12,812 nt of DNA from assembly GCA_021790295.1 (NCBI GenBank), contig JAJYIC010000032.1:1-12812 (forward strand). The letters run 5' to 3'. This document shows positions 1 to 7,083 of the stretch, one piece after another (the first letter of the stretch is position 1; the number at the start of each line of letters is the position of its first letter). This DNA is from Pseudomonadota bacterium. GTDB lineage: Bacteria > Pseudomonadota > Alphaproteobacteria > ATCC43930 > CGMCC-115725. Below the pieces are notes generated by a model. It searched no databases, had not been told where the DNA came from, and worked only from the letters and a program-made list of their open reading frames with translations. The position numbers and the translations under genes were made by a program.

Positions 1-1
1 A

Positions 2-673
2 GACGCGTTCCTCGTCGTTCTCGACCGTTGCCGCGACGGTTCGCGCGGGGTTGCATCCGCCTTTAGCGAACGCATCCTCGAAGGCGCATGGGAACGCGAA
101 GGCGCCCGGCGCAACGCCGGGATCGATTTCTGCCGCGGCCGGTGGATCCTCGAAATCGACGCCGACGAGAGGGTCGGACCCGAACTCGCCGCCGAGATCC
201 GCCGCGTTGTCGAAACCTCCGCCGCCGATTGGCACCTCGTCCCGATCGACAACTATATCGGCGCCCGCCGGGTGCGTTGGGGCTGGGGCGCCTCGTTCGG
301 CCGCTCGGCCCATGCCGGGCTTTATCGCAAAGGGGCAAAGCGTTGGGGGGAGGGCCGTGTCCATCCGGCGATCACCCTCAAGGGGCGCCAAGGCAAGACC
401 CTCGAAACCCGTCTCGAGCATTATGTCGATCGCGACATCTCGGCGATGATTGCGCGTCTCGACCGCTACACCAGCGCGCGCGCCGAAGACCTTCGCGAAA
501 GCGGCCAGATCGGCAACTTTCCCCGCAACCTGCGGCGCATCTTCTCGCGTTTCTGGAAATGCTATGTCGCCCGCAAAGGGTATCGCGAAGGGCTTTGGGG
601 GTTTCTCGTCGCCCTTTGCGCGGGGCTTTACCCGATCCTTTCCTATCTGAAGGCAAGGCTCGAAAGCGAGTGA
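2..673 (+). CDS. Glycosyltransferase family 2, LPS-core type (WaaE/KdtX-like), 3' part
   Basis: The reading frame is open from base 2 and ends with TGA at 671-673; the N-terminus lies outside the window, leaving about 223 codons. Soon after the edge comes an R-N-x-G-I segment, then a W-I-L-E-I-D-A-D-E-R stretch in which D-x-D-E is the metal and nucleotide-sugar site of GT-A glycosyltransferases. A basic region and a hydrophobic C-terminal segment (L-W-G-F-L-V-A-L-C-A-G-L-Y-P) suggest peripheral membrane attachment. The arrangement matches WaaE/KdtX-type enzymes that add a sugar to the inner core of lipopolysaccharide on the cytoplasmic face; the sugar and acceptor cannot be read from the sequence. 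The stop overlaps the GTG start of the next glycosyltransferase by four bases, so the genes are probably translationally coupled. The family is clear; the exact substrate is not. Confidence 0.85.
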   Translation, partial: DAFLVVLDRCRDGSRGVASAFSERILEGAWEREGARRNAGIDFCRGRWILEIDADERVGPELAAEIRRVVETSAADWHLVPIDNYIGARRVRWGWGASFGRSAHAGLYRKGAKRWGEGRVHPAITLKGRQGKTLETRLEHYVDRDISAMIARLDRYTSARAEDLRESGQIGNFPRNLRRIFSRFWKCYVARKGYREGLWGFLVALCAGLYPILSYLKARLESE

Positions 674-1701
674 GCGCCCATATCGTGATGGCCGATGACG
701 GCCTCCCGTTCGACGGAGCGATGGCCGAGTCCGCCCCTCTAGGCGGCGCCGAAAGCGCTTTCACTTCTCTTGCCGAAGCCTTCGCGGCGCGCGGCCACCG
801 CGTCGAAGTTTATAACCGCTGCAAGAAGCCTCTTTTTTATAAAGGAGTTTCCTGGGCGCCTCTGGAGGCGCCCATCCCGAAGAGCTGCGATCTTTTTATC
901 GGCAATCGCGGATCGCCCGTGATGGGGCTCGTTGCGCGCGCCGGGCGGCGCCTTTTCTGGCTTCACAATCCGGCTTCCTATCTCAAAAAGCCGCGCAACC
1001 TTTTGTCTCTTTTGCGCTATCGCCCGATAGTCGTGGTCACCGGCGCCTACCACAAAGAAAGCGTTCCGCCCTGGCTTCCGCGCGCCGGGCTCGCCGTCAT
1101 CCCTTACGGCGTGCGCGCCTCTTTCCGCTCTTCTTTGCCGCGCCCGACTCCGCCGCCGATCGCGATTTTCACTTCCAACCCTTTGCGCGGCCTCGACTGG
1201 CTTCTCGATTTGTGGCTGCGGCGGATCAGGCCGGAGCTCTCTTCGGCAGAGCTTCACATTTATGCGGGAGCCGCGGTTTACGGCTCGTCCACCAAAAAGG
1301 GCGCGGCGATGGAAGCCGTTCTCGCGCGCGCCGAGGGTCTCTGCGGGGCGGGGGTTCGCCGCTTGGCTCCGCTTCCTTGCGAAAGCCTCTCAAAGGCGCT
1401 TCTCGGAGCGCGGGCGATGCTTTACCGCGGCGACAAAGGCGAGACCTTTTGCCTCTCTCTCGCCGAGGCTCAGGCGATGGGGGTTCCGGCGGTCGTCACC
1501 CCTTTGGGGGCGGTTCCAGAACGCGTCATCGATGGAGAAACCGGCGCCGTCGCGGCGGATGAGGAGGCTTTTGCCGCTTCTGCGATCGCCGCGCTTGGCG
1601 ATGATCTTTTGTGGCAACGCTGGCACAAGGCCTCTCTCGAACGGCAAAAGGGGCTTTCCTGGGACGAGGCCGCGCGCCGCTTCGAGGCGTTCCTGCCGTG
1701 A
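670..1701 (+). CDS. Glycosyltransferase family 4 (GT-B fold)
   Basis: This is a 343-aa protein starting at GTG 670, whose GTGA overlaps the upstream stop. The frame is open further upstream, but that part is a shadow of the preceding gene. The N-terminal half has a G-G-A-E-S motif near residues 25-29, typical of GT4 acceptor-side domains, followed by Rossmann-like strands. The C-terminal half has the donor-binding E-x7-E pair (E258 and E266, E-T-F-C-L-S-L-A-E) and then A-Q-A-M-G-V-P-A-V-V-T. Such enzymes transfer sugar from a nucleotide-sugar to a lipid-linked or LPS acceptor in the cytoplasm, usually with retention of configuration. It sits between two other glycosyltransferases in one operon, which points to LPS core, O-antigen or another surface glycan. 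The acceptor is unknown. Confidence 0.85.
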   Translation: MSAHIVMADDGLPFDGAMAESAPLGGAESAFTSLAEAFAARGHRVEVYNRCKKPLFYKGVSWAPLEAPIPKSCDLFIGNRGSPVMGLVARAGRRLFWLHNPASYLKKPRNLLSLLRYRPIVVVTGAYHKESVPPWLPRAGLAVIPYGVRASFRSSLPRPTPPPIAIFTSNPLRGLDWLLDLWLRRIRPELSSAELHIYAGAAVYGSSTKKGAAMEAVLARAEGLCGAGVRRLAPLPCESLSKALLGARAMLYRGDKGETFCLSLAEAQAMGVPAVVTPLGAVPERVIDGETGAVAADEEAFAASAIAALGDDLLWQRWHKASLERQKGLSWDEAARRFEAFLP

Positions 1702-2891
1702 GCGGCGCCCGCCGCGAAAGCCCGGCGCGAGCCTTCCCGTTGGCGCCCTCGCAAGCTGATGGCCGGGAAAGGATATTCGTTTACCGGCACCGCCTCGCGC
1801 CTTTGTCGGAGGTCGGGTTTCTGCGCCGCTTTTATATCGGCTTCGAAAGGCTCGCCCCGATCTGGCTCGGCTGCCACCGCGACGAGGGCGCGCGCGAGCT
1901 TGCCGCGAAGCCGCTCTTTCTCGGCCGCGGCGGCGCCTTGGGCGCGCTCGATCGCACGCTTTTCCGGCAATTGGGGGTCCTGCCCCCTTTTCCCGACCTC
2001 GGCGCGCAGGGCGCCCGGCTCATCCACGCTCATTTCGGGCGCGGCGGGGCTTTCGCCTTGCCGATTGCGAAGGCTCTCGGCATCCCTCTCGTCGTCACCT
2101 TTCACGGCGGCGACGCGACCAAGGAAAGGCATTATCGCCGGCACCTCCTCCCGCATGTCTTCGAGCGCCGCCTCGAAGCGTTGAAAGAAAGAACCGCGCT
2201 TTTCGTCTGCGTTTCCGGCTTTGTTCGCGATTGCCTTCTCGCCCGCGGCTTCCCGCCCGAAAAGCTGGTCGTGATCCATCAAGGGATCGAGATCGATCCC
2301 GCCCCTCTTGAGCCGCCCGCGGCCGGCGCGCCTTATGTCCTTTTCGTCGGGCGCTTTGTCGAAAAGAAGGGCGCGGCGCATCTGATCGCGGCGGCGCGCC
2401 TTCTCGAAAAGCGCGCGCCACAGCTGGCTTTCGTTCTCGTCGGCGACGGCGCTCTCGCGGCAAGCCTCAAGGAAGAGGCCCGCTCTCTCTCCCGGGTATC
2501 CTTTCCGGGCTGGCTTCCGCAAGGCGAGGTGCGGCGGTTGATGCGGGGCGCGCTCGCTCTCGCCGTGCCGAGCGTCACCGCGCGTTCGGGCGACGCCGAA
2601 GGCTTGCCGACGGTCGTTCTTGAGGCGATGAGCGAAGGGGTTCCGGTGATCGGATCCGATCACCCCGGCATCGCCGAAGCGGTCGAGGACGGGCGCACGG
2701 GGCTTATCGTCCCCGCGGCAGACCCAGAAGCGCTCGCCGGTGCGATCGCGGCTCTCCTCGCCCGGCCGCAATGGCGGGAGCGGATGGGAGAGGCCGCACG
2801 CGCCGCCGCTGCCCTGCGTTTTTCCGCGCTCACCCAGTCGCGCCGTCTCGAAGAGGCGCTTTTAAAGGTGATCGAGGCCGGATCGCGGTAG
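1698..2891 (+). CDS. Glycosyltransferase family 4 (GT-B fold), last gene of the glycan operon
   Basis: This is a 397-aa protein starting at GTG 1698, again a 4-base GTGA overlap with the gene before it. Visible elements are an H-A-H-F-G motif near residue 110, a V-T-F-H-G-G-D motif near 133-139, then the GT-B donor domain. That domain holds V-G-R-F-V-E-K-K-G (residues 217-225), V-L-V-G-D-G (246-251), and an E-x7-E pair at E301 and E309 (E-G-L-P-T-V-V-L-E) followed by G-V-P-V-I-G-S. This is the standard donor nucleotide-sugar site of family GT4. The H-A-H-F-G element is common in exopolysaccharide and LPS glycosyltransferases of the WcaL/AmsK kind, but I cannot assign the sugar. It ends 14 bases before the stop of convergent pyrC, so it is the last gene of the operon. 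Confidence 0.88.
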   Translation: MSGARRESPARAFPLAPSQADGRERIFVYRHRLAPLSEVGFLRRFYIGFERLAPIWLGCHRDEGARELAAKPLFLGRGGALGALDRTLFRQLGVLPPFPDLGAQGARLIHAHFGRGGAFALPIAKALGIPLVVTFHGGDATKERHYRRHLLPHVFERRLEALKERTALFVCVSGFVRDCLLARGFPPEKLVVIHQGIEIDPAPLEPPAAGAPYVLFVGRFVEKKGAAHLIAAARLLEKRAPQLAFVLVGDGALAASLKEEARSLSRVSFPGWLPQGEVRRLMRGALALAVPSVTARSGDAEGLPTVVLEAMSEGVPVIGSDHPGIAEAVEDGRTGLIVPAADPEALAGAIAALLARPQWRERMGEAARAAAALRFSALTQSRRLEEALLKVIEAGSR

Positions 2892-2905
2892 ACGGGAGGT
2901 TTGCG

Positions 2906-3976
2906 TCAAGACGAGCCGTCGCGCGAAACCCTCCAGGAAACGCTCTCTCCGGCGCGGAAAGGGATGACGGCGCCCGCGCCTTTGCCGACCCGCCGCGGCA
3001 CGACAAAAGCTTGCCGCAAAAGCTTCACCCGGCTCTCGTTCGGCGGCAGGCGGTAAAAGCGCGGCCCGTTCTCCGAGGCAAAGGCTTCGAAGCGGTCGAG
3101 AGCCCCCTCTTCTTCGAACACCTCGGCATAGATTTCGAGCGCTGCTGGGGCCGAAAAGATGCCGGCGCTCGCAGAGGCCGCCTCTTTTTGCGCGAGCGGG
3201 TGAGGAGCGCTGTCGGTTCCAAGAAAGAAATGCGGATCGCCCGAAACCGCGGCGCGGCGCAAAGCCTGACGGTGCTTTTCGCGTTTGGCGATCGGAAGGC
3301 AATAAAGATGCGGGCGCATCCCGCCCGAAAAGAGGGCATTGCGGTTGATGACGAGATGATGGGCGGTAATCGTCGCCGCCAGGCCCTCCCCGCCTTCTGC
3401 GACATAACGGACCGCCTCGGCCGTCGTCACATGTTCGAGAACGATCCTCAATTCCGGAAGGCGCCTCTGCAATGGGGCGAGGACGCGCTCTAAAAAGACC
3501 GCCTCGCGATCGAAAAGATCGACCTCGGGATCGACGACCTCGCCATGGAGGAGAAGCGGCATGCCGAGAAGAGCCATCCCTTCGAAGACCCCCATCAGCT
3601 TTTTCCAATCCGTGACCCCGAGATGCGAATGGGTGGTCGCCCCCGCCGGATAAAGTTTCGCGGCGACAAAGACGCCTTCGCTGTGGCCGCGCCGAAGCTC
3701 GTCGAGATCGGTGTTGTCGGTCAGATAAGCGGTGAGAAGAGGGCGGAATCTCACGTCTTGCGCAAGCGCCGCGAGGATCCGCCGCCGGTAGGAAAGAGCC
3801 TCCTCGACGCACGTAATCGGCGGCAGGAGATTGGGCATGACGATGGCCCTCGCAAAACTCCTTGCCGTATAAGGAACCACAAGAGAAAGCATATCTCCAT
3901 CTCTGAGATGGACGTGGCAATCATCAGGCCTTATTAATGTCACAACATCAGGCGCATGAGGTGGAATTGTCTTCAT
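2906..3976 (-). CDS. pyrC: Dihydroorotase, class II (PyrC)
   Basis: The 356-aa protein catalyses reversible cyclisation of carbamoyl-aspartate to dihydroorotate, the third step of de novo pyrimidine synthesis, in the cytoplasm. All metal and active-site residues expected for the E. coli-type enzyme are present: H21-V-H23 in C-H-V-H-L-R-D, the lysine that is carbamylated (K107 in A-A-K-L-Y-P-A-G-A-T-T), H144 (L-L-L-H-G-E), H182 (L-E-H-V-T-T) and catalytic D255 (L-G-T-D-S-A-P-H). Length is close to the usual 345-350 residues. A weak AGAGG lies about ten bases upstream of the ATG. No other pyrimidine gene is adjacent; it is convergent with the glycosyltransferase operon and divergent from the 92-aa gene. 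The first 40 or so codons use AT-rich codons (ACA, TTA, ATA, AGA, AGG) unlike the rest of the gene. Confidence 0.96.
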   Translation of the reverse strand: MKTIPPHAPDVVTLIRPDDCHVHLRDGDMLSLVVPYTARSFARAIVMPNLLPPITCVEEALSYRRRILAALAQDVRFRPLLTAYLTDNTDLDELRRGHSEGVFVAAKLYPAGATTHSHLGVTDWKKLMGVFEGMALLGMPLLLHGEVVDPEVDLFDREAVFLERVLAPLQRRLPELRIVLEHVTTAEAVRYVAEGGEGLAATITAHHLVINRNALFSGGMRPHLYCLPIAKREKHRQALRRAAVSGDPHFFLGTDSAPHPLAQKEAASASAGIFSAPAALEIYAEVFEEEGALDRFEAFASENGPRFYRLPPNESRVKLLRQAFVVPRRVGKGAGAVIPFRAGESVSWRVSRDGSS

Positions 3977-4080
3977 GGATGATCAACCTCTGACCGTGAA
4001 TTTCAACACAAACTGGATTGTGACACAGGAGATTTCATTGAAACCATCTTTTTCAACAATTGAATCTATTGCCATCTCCG
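3881..4080. other. AT-rich island spanning the pyrC 5' end and the divergent intergenic region
   Basis: A hand count gives 83 G or C in these 200 bases (41.5%), whereas the flanking genes run above 60%. The island covers roughly the first 32 codons of pyrC and about 100 bases of the divergent intergenic region. It probably holds the promoters for pyrC (leftward) and for the 92-aa gene (rightward). It could alternatively mark a recombination junction. I see no transposase remnant and no long terminal repeat at its edges. Confidence 0.6.
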
Positions 4081-4087
4081 CGATTAT
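4060..4087 (+). promoter_or_regulatory. Possible sigma-70-like promoter for the 92-aa gene
   Basis: TTGAAT at 4060-4065 and GATTAT at 4082-4087 are separated by 16 bases; each matches four of six consensus positions. It lies in the AT-rich divergent region about 57 bases upstream of the ATG. Another TTGAAA occurs at 4038-4043 without a good partner. The assignment is weak, because AT-rich DNA yields such matches by chance. Confidence 0.25.
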
Positions 4088-4103
4088 TTGGCCTGATGTG
4101 GCC

Positions 4104-4126
4104 GGGCCGTCCAAAGGCGGCGGCCC
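4104..4126 (+). other. GC stem-loop just upstream of the ribosome binding site
   Basis: GGGCCG (4104-4109) pairs with CGGCCC (4121-4126), with a possible small inner CC/GG pairing around AAA. It ends eight bases before the GAGGAAA ribosome binding site of the 92-aa gene, so it would lie in that mRNA's leader. A 6-bp GC stem is not rare in DNA of this composition. Confidence 0.25.
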
Positions 4127-4143
4127 AGTTATGGAGGAAAACC

Positions 4144-4422
4144 ATGGCCAGCGAGCGCAACACTTCGGTCCTTCCGGAAAGCCGCAGCTCACTTCTGGAG
4201 TTGAGTTGGGAGGACATCAACGAAGCCGGCGCCTATGTGGAAAAGGGATCGGGCGATCTCTATCGCATCCCGCAGGAGGCTTTGGTTCGCGGCGGCAGCC
4301 CTCTCATCATGAAAGAGAGCCGCGGCGCATCGCGTCTCGTGCAAATTTCCAAAAACCCCTTCGTGACCGATTTTGAAGCGCGCCATCGCTGCGCGCAACA
4401 CAACATCGAACCCAACTTCTAA
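4144..4422 (+). CDS. Hypothetical protein, 92 aa
   Basis: I do not recognise this protein. The start ATG 4144 is set by a good Shine-Dalgarno (GAGGAAA, 4134-4140); a longer open frame upstream has no support. The N-terminal 20 residues are polar and Ser-rich. A compact domain follows, containing E-D-I-N-E-A-G-A-Y-V-E, G-D-L-Y-R-I-P, G-G-S-P-L-I, S-R-L-V-Q-I-S, N-P-F-V-T-D-F-E-A-R, one Cys near the end and a terminal N-I-E-P-N-F. There is no signal peptide or membrane span, so it is probably a small soluble cytoplasmic protein. Codon use is ordinary for the window. It is divergent from pyrC and 223 bases ahead of the thiolase, so probably its own transcription unit. The ribosome binding site and dense non-repetitive sequence make it a likely real gene. 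Confidence 0.75.
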   Translation: MASERNTSVLPESRSSLLELSWEDINEAGAYVEKGSGDLYRIPQEALVRGGSPLIMKESRGASRLVQISKNPFVTDFEARHRCAQHNIEPNF

Positions 4423-4443
4423 GGCTCCTCTTGCGGCCGGCGC

Positions 4444-4465
4444 GGTCGCGGCACCTGCCGCGACC
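4444..4465 (+). terminator. Strong stem-loop after the 92-aa gene, possible terminator
   Basis: GGTCGCGGC (4444-4452) and GCCGCGACC (4457-4465) form a perfect 9-bp stem with a 4-base loop (ACCT), 21 bases after the stop codon. No T-run follows, so it is not a textbook intrinsic terminator. It could protect the 3' end of the mRNA or act as a pause site. Confidence 0.4.
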
Positions 4466-4617
4466 AATGCCGCACATTCGGCCACGCCGGCCCTTTTCCC
4501 TTGGGTTTCGGCCAGAAGCCGTGGATCGACTGGCGCCACGCCTTCCTTTGCGTCGAACCCGGCCCGGCCATATCGGCCTAGAGCGGCGGCGGGCTCCTTG
4601 CTATGCTCTCTGCGGCA

Positions 4618-4629
4618 TTCTTCGAAGAA
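4618..4629. promoter_or_regulatory. 12-bp perfect palindrome upstream of the thiolase gene, possible operator
   Basis: TTCTTCGAAGAA reads the same on both strands and lies just ahead of the thiolase ribosome binding site (GGGAGG, 4635-4640). A dimeric repressor could bind here. About three such 12-bp palindromes are expected by chance in a window this long, so only the position makes it notable. Confidence 0.25.
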
Positions 4630-4645
4630 CCCGTGGGAGGAACCG

Positions 4646-5815
4646 ATGAGCGGGTGCATCGTTGGCTGGGCGCATGGCAAATTCGGCAGGCATGAAGGAC
4701 GCGACGTCGAATCCTTGATCGTCGAGGTCTCACGCGCCGCTCTCGCCGACGCGGGGGTCGGCGCGGCCGATATCGACGCCGTTTATCTGGGGACGATGAA
4801 CGGCGGTTTCACGCGCCAGGAGTTCCCCGCCTCTCTCGTCTTCGAAGCCGATCCCGCCTTCCGCTTCAAGCCGGCGACGAGGGTCGAGAACGCTTGCGCC
4901 ACGGGTTCTGCGGCGATCCACGAAGGGCTCAATGCGATCCGGGCGGGGCGCGCCCGCCTCGTTCTCGTCGTCGGGGTCGAAAAGATGACCGAAGCGCCCG
5001 CCGAGAAGATTGGCGACATCCTTTTGGGCGCGAGCTACCGCAAGGAAGAGGGAGAGACGCCGGGCGGCTTTGCCGGGATCTTCGGACGCATCGCCGAAGC
5101 CTATTTTCAGCGTTACGGCGACCAGTCCGAGGCTCTCGCGCGGATCGCGGCGAAAAACCACAAGAACGGGGTCGAAAATCCTTATGCGCAGATGCGCAAA
5201 GACCTCGGTTACGAATTCTGCCGCCAGGTCTCGGACAAGAACCCGATCGTCGCGGGGCCTCTCAAACGCACGGATTGTTCGCTTGTTTCGGACGGTGCGG
5301 CGGCGCTCGTTCTCGCCGATATGGAGACCTCTCTCCGTTTCAGGAAAGCGATCGCCTTTCGCGCCCGCGAACAGGTCAACGATTTCCTGCCGATGAGCCG
5401 GCGTGATGTCGTCCTTTTCGAAGGGGCCTCTCTTGCCTGGTCCCGCGCCCTTTCCTCGGCCCGCCTTGCGCTCGGTGATCTCGATCTCGTCGAGACCCAC
5501 GACTGCTTTACGATCGCCGAACTCATCGAATACGAGGCGATGGGACTGACGCAAAGAGGGCAAGGGGCGCGCGCGATCCTCGAAGGCTCTACGCAAAAGG
5601 ACGGAAGGCTTCCGATCAACCCTTCGGGAGGGCTCAAGGCGAAAGGCCATCCGATCGGCGCCACCGGCGTCTCGATGCACGCTTTGGCGGCGATGCAGCT
5701 TTCCGGCACGGCGGGAGGAATGCAGATCGCGGGAGCGCGGCTCGCCGGGGTCTTCAACATGGGCGGCACGGCGGTCGCCAATTTCGTCAGCATCCTCGAA
5801 CCCTTGCGCGTCTGA
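4646..5815 (+). CDS. SCP2/SCPx-type thiolase (acetyl-CoA acetyltransferase family)
   Basis: The 389-aa protein belongs to the thiolase superfamily, which makes or cleaves 3-ketoacyl-CoA. ATG 4646 is preceded by GGGAGG at a 5-base spacing. The nucleophile is C84 in E-N-A-C-A-T-G-S. The central domain has S-D-G-A-A-A-L-V-L (215-223). H285 lies in E-T-H-D-C-F-T and H335 in G-G-L-K-A-K-G-H-P-I-G-A. The usual C-terminal C-x-G of degradative thiolases is replaced by N-M-G-G-T, and the H-D-C-F motif supplies a cysteine instead; both traits mark the SCP2/SCPx-like subgroup (often annotated as acetyl-CoA acetyltransferase or lipid-transfer thiolase). The stop overlaps the start of the acuI-like gene by one base (TGATG), so both products probably serve one acyl-CoA route. 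The physiological substrate is not determined by the sequence. Confidence 0.9.
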   Translation: MSGCIVGWAHGKFGRHEGRDVESLIVEVSRAALADAGVGAADIDAVYLGTMNGGFTRQEFPASLVFEADPAFRFKPATRVENACATGSAAIHEGLNAIRAGRARLVLVVGVEKMTEAPAEKIGDILLGASYRKEEGETPGGFAGIFGRIAEAYFQRYGDQSEALARIAAKNHKNGVENPYAQMRKDLGYEFCRQVSDKNPIVAGPLKRTDCSLVSDGAAALVLADMETSLRFRKAIAFRAREQVNDFLPMSRRDVVLFEGASLAWSRALSSARLALGDLDLVETHDCFTIAELIEYEAMGLTQRGQGARAILEGSTQKDGRLPINPSGGLKAKGHPIGATGVSMHALAAMQLSGTAGGMQIAGARLAGVFNMGGTAVANFVSILEPLRV

Positions 5816-6807
5816 TGGCCCGCTTTCGCGCTCTCGTCCTTCGCGAAGAGGGCGGCAAACCCGTCCCTCGCATCGAAGAGATCGAGGAGGAAAGCCTCCC
5901 TCGAGGCGAAGTCACCGTCGCCGTCGACTATTCGACCCTCAACTACAAGGACGGGCTCGTCCTCGAAGGCTTGGGCCGGCTCGTGCGCCGGTATCCTCAT
6001 GTTCCCGGGATCGATTTTGCCGGCACCGTGGAACGCTCAGACGCCCCCGAGTTCGCGCCCGGCGATCCGGTCATCTTGACCGGCTGGCGGGTCGGAGAGA
6101 CGCATTGGGGGGGCTATGCCGAAAAGGCGCGGGTCAAGGCGGAGTGGCTCGTTCGCCGCCCGCAAGGGCTTTCGGCGCGCCAGGCAATGGCGGTCGGCAC
6201 GGCCGGCTTTACCGCGATGCTCGCGCTCGGCGCCCTCGAAGCCCACGGTCTTCAACCCGGCGCGGGCGATGTTCTCGTCACCGGCGCGGCGGGCGGCCTC
6301 GGCAGCGTCGCGGTCGCCCTTCTTTCGAAGCTCGGCCACAAGGTCGTGGCCTCGACCGGGCGGGCAGAGGAAAAAGCCTATCTCGAAAGCCTCGGCGCCA
6401 GCGAGGTCATCGACAGGGCGACTCTTTCGGTCAAGCCTTCGCGCCCTCTCGACAGCGAGCGTTGGGCCGGGGCGATCGACGCGGTCGGCGGCGCCACTTT
6501 GGCGACCATCTTGACCCAGCTCGCCTATCGCGCCAGCGTCGCCGCCTGCGGTCTCGCCGGAGGCAGCGATCTGCCGACGAGCGTCATCCCCTTTCTGTTG
6601 CGCGGGGTCAACCTTTTGGGGATCGATTCGGTGATGTGCCCGAACGCGGAGCGGGTTCTCGCCTGGGACCGCCTCGCGCGCGAGCTTGCCTTCGAACGCC
6701 TCGAAGAGATGACGGTCGAAGTGCCGCTTTCGGCGCTTCCCTCCCTTGCGCCGAAGATCCTTGCCGGCGCCGTCCGCGGCCGCATCGTCGTCGCCCTCAA
6801 AGCGTGA
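5815..6807 (+). CDS. acuI: MDR-family NADPH reductase, AcuI/YhdH type (acryloyl-CoA reductase)
   Basis: The 330-aa protein is a zinc-free medium-chain dehydrogenase/reductase of the YhdH/AcuI subgroup, which reduces acryloyl-CoA to propionyl-CoA with NADPH. The L-N-Y-K-D motif is at residues 42-46, P-H-V-P-G-I-D-F-A-G at 61-70, the nucleotide loop V-T-G-A-A-G-G-L-G-S at 155-164, and the T-G-R (181-183) that selects NADPH follows. The zinc-ligand cysteine cluster of alcohol dehydrogenases is absent. Length and motifs fit the family along the whole protein. The start codon lies in the upstream stop (TGATG), so expression is coupled to the thiolase. Acryloyl-CoA arises in DMSP, 3-hydroxypropionate and acrylate metabolism; which applies here is not shown. 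A general quinone or enal reductase role remains possible. Confidence 0.88.
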   Translation: MARFRALVLREEGGKPVPRIEEIEEESLPRGEVTVAVDYSTLNYKDGLVLEGLGRLVRRYPHVPGIDFAGTVERSDAPEFAPGDPVILTGWRVGETHWGGYAEKARVKAEWLVRRPQGLSARQAMAVGTAGFTAMLALGALEAHGLQPGAGDVLVTGAAGGLGSVAVALLSKLGHKVVASTGRAEEKAYLESLGASEVIDRATLSVKPSRPLDSERWAGAIDAVGGATLATILTQLAYRASVAACGLAGGSDLPTSVIPFLLRGVNLLGIDSVMCPNAERVLAWDRLARELAFERLEEMTVEVPLSALPSLAPKILAGAVRGRIVVALKA

Positions 6808-7083
6808 AAACGGCTTTCGAAACGCACCCCCTTCCCGATCGTTTTCGGGGTTAGAGCTCTCTTGGGCGAGGCGCAGCCGGAAGGGCGCAACGCCCCTCCC
6901 GCCGTCGTCGCTGCGCCAACATGAAAAAGGCGCCGCCCTTTCTCGCGAGGCCGCAAGGGAAGGCGGTTTTCGCGGAAACCTGGATGAAACCCTGCATTTC
7001 TGCGATAGTGGGGGTTTGCGGCCCGCCCCGGTTTCAGCCGGGGAGGCTCTGGTCCCGCCGGAGAGGGCCGCGGGGGAAAGGGG
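6808..7083 (+). other. Intergenic leader region upstream of the amidase
   Basis: No convincing gene is seen in these 276 bases. Near the left end CCCGA (6834-6838) pairs with TCGGG (6845-6849), and GGGCG (6883-6887) with CGCCC (6891-6895), both short stems without T-runs that might end the thiolase-acuI message. GGTTTT (6965-6970) pairs with GGAAACC (6975-6980) around a CGCG loop, counting one G-T pair. The right end carries the three-way-junction candidate listed separately. The amidase promoter is presumably here but no clear -35/-10 pair stands out. Confidence 0.45.
7018..7071 (+). promoter_or_regulatory. Candidate structured leader (three-way junction) of the amidase mRNA
   Basis: Three nested stems can form: a closing 7-bp stem GCGGCCC (7018-7024) with GGGCCGC (7065-7071); a first hairpin CCCCGG (7026-7031) with CCGGGG (7038-7043), loop TTTCAG; and a second hairpin CTCTGG (7047-7052) with CCGGAG (7058-7063), one G-T pair, loop TCCCG. 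Only five junction bases stay unpaired. It ends 12 bases before the amidase ATG, touching the GGGGGAAAGGGG ribosome binding region. It matches no riboswitch class I know. GC-rich DNA makes stems easily, so this may be chance. Confidence 0.35.

Noticed and set aside
1470..2771. 433-codon minus-strand open frame across the glycosyltransferase genes
   Set aside because: It is a shadow of two well-supported GT4 genes. Its composition is Arg-, Ala- and Glu-rich with no recognisable domain, as expected for antisense frames in high-GC DNA.
3975..4376. Plus-strand frame starting inside the pyrC start codon
   Set aside because: It has no ribosome binding site, crosses the AT-rich intergenic region and then runs as a shadow through the 92-aa gene.
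7018..7083. Known riboswitch (cobalamin, TPP, SAM, glycine) upstream of the amidase
   Set aside because: None of the conserved core sequences of those classes that I know is present; only generic GC stems are visible.
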